Positions 35,029 through 42,565 of a stretch of DNA of 64,000 bases are shown here, one piece after another. Below the pieces are notes generated by a model. That model was not told the DNA's origin. It made no database searches and was given only the letters and a program-made list of their open reading frames with translations. This DNA is from Sphingobacteriales bacterium (lineage in GTDB: Bacteria; Bacteroidota; Bacteroidia; Chitinophagales; JADIYW01), in contig JADKIQ010000003.1 of NCBI GenBank assembly GCA_016721245.1, positions 258,501 to 322,500 on the forward strand, in the 5' to 3' direction. Each line of letters begins with the position of its first letter. Position 1 is the first letter of the stretch. Both the position numbers and the translations under genes were made by a program.

Positions 35029-36045
35029 ATGTCTACACAAATACTGACACACAACCAGCCAATCACTTTAGAATGTGGTATAACACTTCCTAAGGTCGAT
35101 ATTGCTTATAATACTTTCGGAGAACTAAATGCCGACAAATCGAATGTAGTATGGATTTGTCATGCGTTTTCCGCCAACTCCAATCCTGTAGAATGGTGGC
35201 CGGGCATGGTAGGGGAAGGATTATTTTTAGATCCGAAAAAGTATTTTATCGTATGTGCCAATATGTTGGGATCTTGTTACGGAACAACAGGACCATTGTC
35301 TGTAAATCCTGAAACAGGTAACAAATACTATAAGGACTTTCCAACCGTTACTGTACGAGATATGGTGAAAACGCTGACCATTTTGCGTAAACATTTGGGC
35401 ATTGAAAAAATATTCTTTGCCTGCGGCTTTTCCATGGGCGGTCAGCAACTCTTAGAGTTTGTAATTCAGGAACCGGATATATTTGATAATATTTTATTAG
35501 GTGCTACGAATATTCAGCACTCGCCGTGGGGCATTGCCTTTAACGAATCGCAACGCCTCGCCATCGAAGCAGATGGAACATTTGGTGAAGCCAATGATAC
35601 TGCCGGAATCAACGGAATGAAAGCAGCTCGTAGTATCGGCCTGATTTCTTACCGGAATTACAAAGCTTACAATAAAACACAAGCTGAACCGGATAATGAT
35701 AAACTGGAGAATTTCAGAGCCTGTTCCTACCAGCGCTATCAGGGTGAAAAACTAGCCAGCCGTTTTAATGCCTATTCTTATTATATCTTATCCAAAGCAA
35801 TGGATAACCACAATATCACACGCGGAAGAAGTAATGCCAAAGAAGTATTGTCTACGGTGAAATGTAATGTATTGGTATTAGGCATCACTTCTGATTTTCT
35901 GTATCCGCTGGAAGAGCAGCAATTACTGGCATCGCTGATACCGCACAGTATGTTTGTAGAAATCAATTCCGATTATGGACACGATGGTTTTTTAATTGAG
36001 AACGAACAGATGTCTAAAATTCTGAGTGCATTTTTGAAGGTGTAG
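35029..36045 (+). CDS. metX: Homoserine O-acetyltransferase
   Basis: Alpha/beta-hydrolase-fold enzyme that activates homoserine with acetyl-CoA, the first committed step of methionine synthesis. 338 residues. The catalytic triad is visible: Ser135 in CGFSMGGQQLLEF, an aspartate in LGITSDFLYP, and His318 in SDYGHDGFLIE. The N-terminal VVWICHAFSANSNPVEWWPGMVG and the NMLGSCYGTTGPLS motif are diagnostic. Whether acetyl- or succinyl-CoA is used is not certain from sequence, but the MetY neighbour fits acetyl. The stop lies three bases from the convergent oxidoreductase gene. Confidence 0.94.
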   Translation: MSTQILTHNQPITLECGITLPKVDIAYNTFGELNADKSNVVWICHAFSANSNPVEWWPGMVGEGLFLDPKKYFIVCANMLGSCYGTTGPLSVNPETGNKYYKDFPTVTVRDMVKTLTILRKHLGIEKIFFACGFSMGGQQLLEFVIQEPDIFDNILLGATNIQHSPWGIAFNESQRLAIEADGTFGEANDTAGINGMKAARSIGLISYRNYKAYNKTQAEPDNDKLENFRACSYQRYQGEKLASRFNAYSYYILSKAMDNHNITRGRSNAKEVLSTVKCNVLVLGITSDFLYPLEEQQLLASLIPHSMFVEINSDYGHDGFLIENEQMSKILSAFLKV

Positions 36046-36048
36046 AAT

Positions 36049-37527
36049 TTAAGAGATATTGATTTTTCTTTCAATTCCCTGCTCATATCCAAACACATTA
36101 TTTGGGTCAAATTGTTGTTTGATTTGTTGCAGTCTGCTATAGTTTTCACCATAGTAAGCATGTTGCCAATCCTTGAAATTGATATCCGGATAATTTCTGT
36201 ATTGTGTTTGTATATGGTTGTTGCTGAAAATGGACTGCACTTCTTCAAACGCAGTTTCGTATTTTTTAGATTGTGATTCCTTATCCCAGTAGGTTTGCAA
36301 TTCTGATAAATACGGATAAGCTCTGTGCGGATAGGCAGATGTATCTTTAAAACTCAGTTGATTGATATTGCCGCCGAGCGTGTTGATTTGATAAATCATG
36401 CCCGGCGTATCAATTACTTTTTGTAATACATCTTTTATGAAAGGCTGAATGTTTGCATAGTTTTCATATAAACCTGCAGAGGCATTTTTGAAATAAATGG
36501 GATATTGAATACCATAATAATTCTTCAAAGATGCAGCCAATGGCTTAGGGGTACCAATCGTAATTTTATCTACGAACGCAGTCAATGTTTCTTTAAATTG
36601 TTGAACCGTTTTGACGTTGTTTTCGTAATCAGTCAGCAAGATATTCAGCGTTCTTCCATTGTGTACAAATGCCGAAAAACAAGAGACAGGTAAATTAGCC
36701 GTCAGCTGAAACCATTTTTCCATAATAGTTTGAACACGATCCGCATCCACATTCAATGCTTTAAATCGGTGACTGGTAAAATGCGCCGGAGCATCATACG
36801 TTTTAAAAATCATTTCAGTAACAATACCGAAGTTGCTGTTGCCGCCACCTTTACATGCCCACAGCAAATCGGGATTGTCTTTAGAATGATGTATGTTTCC
36901 TTTGCCATCCACTATGGTCAGTTCAACTAAACTATCACAAGTCAATCCATATTTTCTGCTGAAAAAACCATAACCACCACCCAAAGTCAAACCACCAACA
37001 CCAACACCACCGCAAGATCCGGCCGGAATGATTCTGCGTTTGGGTAAAATCGTATCGTATAACTTGGACAAGGTACAACCCGGTTGAATTTTTATAGTAG
37101 AATTATCCAGCCATTCAACAGTATTCATCAAGGAAAGATTAATCACCAAACCGTCATTGTTAGATGAAAATCCTTCAAAACAATGTCCGCCACTTTTTAC
37201 GGCAACTGCTAGTTTGTTTGCAATTGCATAGTTTATGGCTTCAGCAATACCTTGTGTGTTTTTACATTGCACAATGAGTTTAGGATATTTTTGTATTCTT
37301 TTATTAAAACCGCCACGGAGTGTTTCATAGATAGTCTCACCTTTCTTATGTATAATTAAATTTTGAGAGCTTGAAATATCAATAGAAATTGTGTCTGCTG
37401 GAATTTTCTCAGTGCTTGCTTCTGTTGCTTTTTTCTTATTTTCTGTACGACATGCATTTACATATAAACCGATGCTGCCTAAAGCCGCGAGTTTTAAGAA
37501 TTTATTTCTGCTAATCTTATTTTTCAT
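36049..37527 (-). CDS. FAD-linked oxidase of the BBE family with bicovalent flavin, lipoprotein-like N-terminus
   Basis: 492 residues. Residues about 85-235 are the PCMH FAD domain, with His115 in KSGGHCFEGF and Cys172 in AGSCGGVGVGGLTLGGGYG, the two positions that bind FAD covalently in berberine-bridge and gluco-oligosaccharide oxidases. The C-terminal BBE motif is YYGENYSRLQQIKQQFDPNNVF. The N-terminus MKNKISRNKFLKLAALGSIGLYVNAC looks like a lipoprotein or Tat-related signal, with Cys26, so the enzyme is probably exported. Substrate may be a sugar, an alkaloid-like compound or another alcohol. Convergent with metX, three bases apart. Confidence 0.88.
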   Translation of the reverse strand: MKNKISRNKFLKLAALGSIGLYVNACRTENKKKATEASTEKIPADTISIDISSSQNLIIHKKGETIYETLRGGFNKRIQKYPKLIVQCKNTQGIAEAINYAIANKLAVAVKSGGHCFEGFSSNNDGLVINLSLMNTVEWLDNSTIKIQPGCTLSKLYDTILPKRRIIPAGSCGGVGVGGLTLGGGYGFFSRKYGLTCDSLVELTIVDGKGNIHHSKDNPDLLWACKGGGNSNFGIVTEMIFKTYDAPAHFTSHRFKALNVDADRVQTIMEKWFQLTANLPVSCFSAFVHNGRTLNILLTDYENNVKTVQQFKETLTAFVDKITIGTPKPLAASLKNYYGIQYPIYFKNASAGLYENYANIQPFIKDVLQKVIDTPGMIYQINTLGGNINQLSFKDTSAYPHRAYPYLSELQTYWDKESQSKKYETAFEEVQSIFSNNHIQTQYRNYPDINFKDWQHAYYGENYSRLQQIKQQFDPNNVFGYEQGIERKINIS

Positions 37528-37661
37528 AGGCTGATTTACAACAAGAAATGTACAAAATATCCTTTAGACAGCGATTATTTGTTTTATAATAATTTGAGTA
37601 TTCAAATTATTAATAAAATAGGATTAAATTTGAGGACTATTTACAAGCCGGAATAGTTCAT

Positions 37662-39038
37662 ATGATAAAAATTAATTCGATAATTCATTTTATTGTAAAA
37701 AGAATGTGGCTGAAATACAGTCTGATGATTGTGTTTTTTACATTCCTGTTTCTGTTTGCTCAAAAACCGCTTACACCTACCAGAACCTATTGCGGAGAAT
37801 ATATAAAGGTTTCAAAAATGGGTTTTGTATTGTTCTGTGATTCCTATCAGTATATTTATTTGACGAGCAAGCCATCCTTATTATTAGACAGTAATTTTGT
37901 AGCAGTACGACAAAACCGGCCTTTGTACATTTATGCGGCACATGTTATCGGATTGCCGTTAAAATTTATTATGGATGAAATTATAACCTCTGATTTTTTC
38001 AAAAGTATGGACGGTGAAAAACATTTGTATCAGAAAAGCATCAATGATAAATTAATCTCTAGTCCTTTTTTGAAAATCTATCATATTGATGATCATAAGA
38101 ATCTGGTCATTGAATTATTGCCTTTTTATATCGCTTTTGTTTTCTTGAATTTTATAATACTGCTGTTTTCCTTATGTTTATTTGAGAAATTATTAATTCA
38201 GTTAAAAACAGAAAGATTTATTATTCACTTTTTGTCTTTGTTTATTGTCTGCAGTGGTATTGTAAAAGCATTTTTCTTTTCTGCACATGAGCAAATGTTT
38301 GTCTTCTTTACACCCATTTGTATCAGTTCTATTATTTACTTGTTTTTAAATAATAGAATTAAACAGACACAATTATTGTTGATTTCATTCGGTATGGGCA
38401 TCCTGTGTCTGGCATATGGTAGTTTTATTTTATATTTTCCATGTTTGGGAATTGCCTACCTCATCAGACAAAAATCTATTCGTATAACAACGGTATTGAT
38501 AAAAGATTTACTTCCGTCAGCCATTTTATTTGTGATACCAACATTCAGTTGGATATTTGTATGCACACATTATTCCGGTCATTATTTTAACGGCGAAGTT
38601 TCTACGTTTCGTGAATTCATCTGGATAAAAGATGCATTATCAATTGGCTTTTTTCATTTTTTGTATGTCTGTCTTGATTTCACCTTCAGATTTTTGAATA
38701 CTGTTATGCTTACCCTGATACCTTTTTTTACGGCAGTTTATTTGCTGCGTAAAAAAAATAAAAATTATTCAAGTGAAGTAGAACAGAAAGAGTATTTTCA
38801 GTTTCTGAAATGGATGTTTGTATTGTTCTTCTTGTTTTTTCTGGTATTAGGATATTATAATTTCAGACTTACATACACGTGTGTGCCGATACTGTTGATT
38901 CTTATTTCGCTTGAAATACAGCATCTGTTGAATAATAATTTAATCGACAGAAATAAACTCTATAAGCGGTTCAGAACACTGTCTATCATCTGGATTATCT
39001 GGAGTGTTTTTAAGTACGGACCATTTCCTTTTCAATAA
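37662..39038 (+). CDS. Polytopic membrane protein, possibly GT-C-like, unknown function
   Basis: 458 residues with about nine hydrophobic segments (for example about 17-33, 155-175, 190-215, 225-240, 250-275, 290-310, 340-370, 395-415). A large loop between the first two segments contains FCDSYQYIYL and RQNRPLYIYAAHVIGLP, which is how GT-C glycosyltransferases of the envelope often look; but no clear DD/DE motif identifies it. A TAAATTTG -7-like element lies at 37625-37632, about 30 bases upstream. It is followed 54 bases later by the acyl-CoA dehydrogenase gene. Function not assigned. Confidence 0.65.
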   Translation: MIKINSIIHFIVKRMWLKYSLMIVFFTFLFLFAQKPLTPTRTYCGEYIKVSKMGFVLFCDSYQYIYLTSKPSLLLDSNFVAVRQNRPLYIYAAHVIGLPLKFIMDEIITSDFFKSMDGEKHLYQKSINDKLISSPFLKIYHIDDHKNLVIELLPFYIAFVFLNFIILLFSLCLFEKLLIQLKTERFIIHFLSLFIVCSGIVKAFFFSAHEQMFVFFTPICISSIIYLFLNNRIKQTQLLLISFGMGILCLAYGSFILYFPCLGIAYLIRQKSIRITTVLIKDLLPSAILFVIPTFSWIFVCTHYSGHYFNGEVSTFREFIWIKDALSIGFFHFLYVCLDFTFRFLNTVMLTLIPFFTAVYLLRKKNKNYSSEVEQKEYFQFLKWMFVLFFLFFLVLGYYNFRLTYTCVPILLILISLEIQHLLNNNLIDRNKLYKRFRTLSIIWIIWSVFKYGPFPFQ

Positions 39039-39092
39039 TTTTCCGTTTCCATCAAATTCTTGTTACATTTAATATCGAATAAAATTTACGGT

Positions 39093-40322
39093 ATGGATTT
39101 TCAGCACAGTGCACACGCGCAACAATACATCAAAAAAGTCAAGAAGTTTATCGATGAAAAAATTCGTCCGGTAGAAATGCAATACTTTCACGAAGTACAT
39201 CAGCGCAATAACGGACAGGACTGGTCGAAATGGTCTGTTTCACCGTTGGTGAAAGAACTCAAAGAACAAGCTAAGGCAGAAGGCTTATGGAATCTATTCT
39301 TGCCCGATACTGAACACGGACAAGGCTTATCCACCATAGAATATGCACCATTGGCGGAAGAAATGGGCAAGAGTTTTCTCGCTCCGGAAATCTTCAACTG
39401 CAATGCACCTGATACCGGCAATATGGAAGTGCTGCACAAGTATGGCACAACAGAACAGAAAGAAAAATGGCTGACACCATTATTAAAAGGAGAAATACGT
39501 TCTGCCTTCTGCATGACAGAACCCGATGTTGCGTCTTCTGATGCAACGAATATGCAGGCAACCGCCATCGTAGAAGGCAATGAAATCGTCATCAACGGTA
39601 CCAAATGGTGGAGCTCCGGTATTGGCCATCCGGATTGCAAGGTGATTATTTTTATGGGACTTTCCGACCCAACAGCGAATCGTCATTCACAGCACAGTAT
39701 GGTATTGGTGCCGGTAGATACGGAAGGTGTAACAATAGAACGCATGTTGCCGGTCTTTGGAGAATACGATGAACCTTACGGACACGGAGAAGTGTCTTTC
39801 AAAAATGTACGTGTGCCTTTATCTAATATGATTTTAGGAAAAGGACGTGGTTTTGAAATTGCACAGGGAAGATTAGGGCCGGGTCGTATTCATCACTGTA
39901 TGCGTTGCATCGGCGCTGCGGAATACGTACTCAAACTATTGATAGAAAGAAGCTTATCGCGTGTTGCATTTGGTAAACCGATTATAAATTTAGGCGGTAA
40001 CCGTGAGCGCATTGCAGATTTCAGAATTGCTATAGATCAGGCTAGATTACTGACTTTATATGCTGCCTGGAAATTAGATACGATGGGCGCTTTGGGTGCG
40101 ATGACCGAAATTTCTGAGATAAAAGTAGTAGCACCAAATGTCTTGCAACAGGTATGTGATGAAGCGATACAAATCCACGGCGGTGCAGGTGTTTCCAATG
40201 ATTTTCCGTTTACCGCCTTTTTTGCAGTGGCAAGATGCATCCGTATTGCCGATGGTCCCGATGCCGTGCACCGCGGTCTGATTGCACGATTTGAATTGTT
40301 GAAATATCCAAATAGTAAATAG
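39093..40322 (+). CDS. ACAD10/11-like acyl-CoA dehydrogenase
   Basis: 409 residues from MDFQHSAHAQQY; an upstream ATG adding 11 residues is less likely. Strong ACAD11-type features: TEPDVASSDATNMQATA, NGTKWWSSGIGHPDCKV, GRGFEIAQGRLGPGRIHHCMRCIG, IHGGAGVSNDFPF, and the C-terminal RIADGPDAVHRGLIA, where Asp replaces the usual catalytic Glu position of ordinary ACADs. In mammalian ACAD11 and in Pseudomonas LvaC, such enzymes act after a kinase in 4-hydroxyacyl-CoA breakdown. The next gene encodes just such an APH-fold kinase. Ordinary acyl-CoA dehydrogenation remains an alternative. Confidence 0.88.
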   Translation: MDFQHSAHAQQYIKKVKKFIDEKIRPVEMQYFHEVHQRNNGQDWSKWSVSPLVKELKEQAKAEGLWNLFLPDTEHGQGLSTIEYAPLAEEMGKSFLAPEIFNCNAPDTGNMEVLHKYGTTEQKEKWLTPLLKGEIRSAFCMTEPDVASSDATNMQATAIVEGNEIVINGTKWWSSGIGHPDCKVIIFMGLSDPTANRHSQHSMVLVPVDTEGVTIERMLPVFGEYDEPYGHGEVSFKNVRVPLSNMILGKGRGFEIAQGRLGPGRIHHCMRCIGAAEYVLKLLIERSLSRVAFGKPIINLGGNRERIADFRIAIDQARLLTLYAAWKLDTMGALGAMTEISEIKVVAPNVLQQVCDEAIQIHGGAGVSNDFPFTAFFAVARCIRIADGPDAVHRGLIARFELLKYPNSK

Positions 40323-40402
40323 ACCTCACCCGGTTCCGACTAAGTCGGAACCACCCTCTCCATATGGAGAGAGAAGTCGAACGTAGTTCGACAGGGTGAG
40401 GT
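40323..40402. repeat. 80-bp cloverleaf-forming intergenic repeat
   Basis: An outer stem ACCTCACCC (40323-40331) / GGGTGAGGT (40394-40402) encloses three hairpins: GGTTCCGAC-TAA-GTCGGAACC (40332-40352), the 16-base palindrome CTCTCCATATGGAGAG (40356-40371), and GTCGAAC-GTA-GTTCGAC (40376-40392). All stems are perfect and almost no base is unpaired. It starts at the base after the upstream stop codon and ends 13 bases before the next start. Confidence 0.8.
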
Positions 40403-40415
40403 AAAAAAATATAGC

Positions 40416-41477
40416 ATGAATCAAAACATCATTGACAAAGCAAAACCCGTTCGCGAAAAAGAACAACTGCCCTTAGATAAGGTAGATATCTGGATAAAAG
40501 CCAATATTCCGAATGTTACGGGAACACCTGAAATCACGCAATACACAGGCGGTGCATCCAACTGGACCTACAGAATAAAATACGATTCACATGATTTGAT
40601 TTTACGTCGTCCGCCCGCAGGTACCAAGGCTGCTTCCGCACACGACATGAAGCGTGAATACGAAATTCAAAAAGCCTTAATGCCTTATTACACGGTTCCG
40701 GAAATGCTGGCTTTTTGCAGTGACCAGAGCGTAATGGAGTGCGATTTTTATATCATGCGAAGAGTAGAAGGCATTATTCCACGCGCTAATTTACCGAAAG
40801 ATTTACAACTCGAAAAAGAACAGGTGCGACAGCTTTGTCTAAATGTCATTGATAAACTGATTGAACTGCATTCTATAGATATTTCCACTACAGGATTAAA
40901 TACTTTTGGAAAAGGCAAAGGTTATTGCGAACGCCAAATCAATGGATGGAGCGAGCGTTATAAAAAGGCAAAAACATGGAATGTGCCGAAGTTTGAAAAA
41001 GTGATGAACTGGCTGAAAGCGAATATTCCGACAGAAGAAAGAAGTTGTTTAATACACAACGATTTTCGCTTTGACAATGTGATTTTAGACCCGGAAAATC
41101 CAATGAAAATTATTGGCGTGCTGGATTGGGAAATGGCCACCATTGGCGATCCCATGATGGATTTGGGAAACACGCTGGCGTATTGGGTACAAGCCGATGA
41201 TGACTTCATGGCAAAATCGACACGCAGACAACCCACGAATATTCCGGGAATGCTGACACGAAAAGAAGTCATTAGTTACTATTGTGAAAAAATGGGTTTT
41301 GAAGCAAAGCAGTTTGCTTTTTATGAAGTATATGGTTTGTTTCGTTTGGCGGTTATAGCACAACAAATTTACTATCGTTATTATCATAAACAAACCAGTA
41401 ACAAAGAATTTAAAACCTGGTGGATATTAGTACACTACTTAAACTGGCGATGCAAAAAAGCAATTAAAAAACTCTAA
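40416..41477 (+). CDS. APH-fold phosphotransferase, ACAD11/LvaA-like
   Basis: 353 residues with the aminoglycoside-phosphotransferase/choline-kinase fold. Nucleotide region GGASNWTYRI; Lys/Arg in LILRRPPAGTKAASAHDMKREYEIQKAL; the catalytic loop LIHNDFRFDNVILD; and the metal motif VLDWEMATIGDPMMDLGN. These match the kinase half of mammalian ACAD10/11 and bacterial LvaA, which phosphorylates the 4-hydroxyl of 4-hydroxyacyl-CoA. Antibiotic resistance is unlikely given the context: the matching dehydrogenase is directly upstream and thiolase and FadJ genes follow. The two upstream and downstream gaps are filled by palindromic repeats. The substrate is inferred, not shown. Confidence 0.85.
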   Translation: MNQNIIDKAKPVREKEQLPLDKVDIWIKANIPNVTGTPEITQYTGGASNWTYRIKYDSHDLILRRPPAGTKAASAHDMKREYEIQKALMPYYTVPEMLAFCSDQSVMECDFYIMRRVEGIIPRANLPKDLQLEKEQVRQLCLNVIDKLIELHSIDISTTGLNTFGKGKGYCERQINGWSERYKKAKTWNVPKFEKVMNWLKANIPTEERSCLIHNDFRFDNVILDPENPMKIIGVLDWEMATIGDPMMDLGNTLAYWVQADDDFMAKSTRRQPTNIPGMLTRKEVISYYCEKMGFEAKQFAFYEVYGLFRLAVIAQQIYYRYYHKQTSNKEFKTWWILVHYLNWRCKKAIKKL

Positions 41478-41498
41478 ATAAAATAGATGCTGAAATAA

Positions 41499-41575
41499 TC
41501 CCGAAACTTCGGGACAGCACGACGATACGTAGAGTTGAGCTAGCAGAATGTCATCCTGAACTTGTTTCAGGATCT
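41499..41575. repeat. Two intergenic hairpins, including dispersed palindrome copy 2
   Basis: TCCCGAA-AC-TTCGGGA (41499-41514), also found with a different centre at 58591-58606, and ATCCTGAA-CTTGT-TTCAGGAT (41553-41573) within the TGTCAT...GATCT unit at 41549-41575, copy 2 of the family seen at 8626 and 42505. A TTG within the palindrome is not used as a start. Confidence 0.7.
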
Positions 41576-41591
41576 AAACAAACATAATATT

Positions 41592-42284
41592 ATGGCAACG
41601 ATATACTTAATACGACACGGACAGGCACAGTTTGGCATGGAAGAATACGATGCGCTTTCACCAACCGGAATAGAACAGGCGAAATTATTAGGCGCAAGTT
41701 TTTTACAACGTACTATTATTCCGACCAAAATTATTTCCGGTGCGATGAAACGGCACCAGCAGACGATGGACTATTGCCTGGAAAAAATGCAAATTGAAAA
41801 TCCGGAAAAAATTACTAATAACGACTGGAACGAATTTGACCATCGCGATATTATTGCCAAATACGAACCTCGTTATGCAGATTTAAATGAACTCAAGAAA
41901 GATATTTTTCTGGATAAAAGTCCGAAAGAAAAAATAACAGAAGTGCTGATTGGCGCGGTTACGCGCTGGACCAGCGGACAACAAAACGACTATAACGAAA
42001 GTTGGACAACCTTCTGCGACCGTGTAAAGAATGGGTTACAAAAAATAGAAAAAGAATCACAAAAAGAAGATATTGTTTTTGTCTTCAGTTCCGGCGGCAG
42101 CATTTCCGTCATTATGCAGCAAATCCTGGATTTATCCGTACAGAAAACGTTCGAAATGCAGTTAAATATCGCTAATTGTTCCATTACCAAACTCAGAACT
42201 TCGTCACGTGGAACTCAATTACTTTCCTTTTCCGATTACGCACATTTTGAAGGTGAACATAAAAAATGGCTGACATATAAATAG
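41592..42284 (+). CDS. Histidine phosphatase family protein
   Basis: 230 residues from ATG; a TTG ten codons upstream lies inside the palindromic repeat and is rejected. The phosphohistidine motif is IYLIRHGQAQFG at the N-terminus, with a conserved arginine/His pair in SGAMKRHQQT and the C-terminal FVFSSGGSISVI, where the second catalytic His is replaced by Ser/Gly (usual text SHGG). It may thus be weakly active or have another acceptor. It sits between the kinase and the thiolase genes, so removing phosphate in the same pathway is possible; no direct evidence. Confidence 0.8.
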   Translation: MATIYLIRHGQAQFGMEEYDALSPTGIEQAKLLGASFLQRTIIPTKIISGAMKRHQQTMDYCLEKMQIENPEKITNNDWNEFDHRDIIAKYEPRYADLNELKKDIFLDKSPKEKITEVLIGAVTRWTSGQQNDYNESWTTFCDRVKNGLQKIEKESQKEDIVFVFSSGGSISVIMQQILDLSVQKTFEMQLNIANCSITKLRTSSRGTQLLSFSDYAHFEGEHKKWLTYK

Positions 42285-42304
42285 TTGTCTTAACTAGGAT
42301 TTTA

Positions 42305-42405
42305 TTTTGTCTGAATCAGGATTTACTGGATTTATAGATGATTGGATTTTTAAAGGAAGCTAATCCTACAATCCTTTAATCTTACAAATCCAAATTCAGA
42401 CAAAA
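42305..42405. repeat. About 100-bp imperfect inverted repeat
   Basis: TTTTGTCTGAAT (42305-42316) and its exact complement ATTCAGACAAAA (42394-42405) end a long imperfect stem with GGATTTACTGGATT-like repeats on one side and AATCCTACAATCC-like ones on the other. Elements of this type are frequent between Bacteroidota genes. It may act as a transcript-end structure for the phosphatase gene. Confidence 0.65.
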
Positions 42406-42435
42406 AAAGGCAATATCTTATCCTAAGTTAAATTC

Positions 42436-42449
42436 CAATGCACGCATTG
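42436..42449. promoter_or_regulatory. Putative MarR operator upstream of the thiolase gene
   Basis: CAATGCACGCATTG, with arms CAATGC/GCATTG and centre AC. It matches the core of the 24-bp palindrome at 6752-6775 at all but one central base and the marR-proximal site at 13 of 14 bases. It lies 117 bases before the thiolase start. Confidence 0.6.
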
Positions 42450-42478
42450 TTTTTTCTGAATTTATTTCCTATTTTTAT

Positions 42479-42492
42479 CAAACGAACGTTTG
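42479..42492. promoter_or_regulatory. TetR-type palindromic operator upstream of the thiolase gene
   Basis: CAAACG-AA-CGTTTG, extended by partial symmetry on both sides (TAT...GTATA). This resembles operators of TetR-family regulators of lipid genes. No tetR gene is in the window, so the regulator would be encoded elsewhere. Confidence 0.4.
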
Positions 42493-42504
42493 GTATAAAC
42501 GCGC

Positions 42505-42530
42505 GTCATTCTGAACTTGTTTCAGAATCT
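42505..42530. repeat. Dispersed palindromic repeat, copy 3, with compensatory changes
   Basis: GTCATTCTGAA-CTTGT-TTCAGAATCT. Compared with copies 1 and 2, one base changed in each arm (C to T and G to A) so that pairing is kept. Confidence 0.7.
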
Positions 42531-42565
42531 ATTTTTTAATTATAAAATTCTTTAATTCAATAATT

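Noticed and set aside
40416..41477. Aminoglycoside resistance gene
   Set aside because: The APH fold is present, but the motifs and the ACAD neighbour match ACAD11/LvaA-type metabolic kinases.
41562..41591. TTG start giving a longer histidine phosphatase
   Set aside because: The TTG lies in the loop of a dispersed palindrome and the added residues precede the phosphatase motif without homology sense; ATG at 41592 fits.
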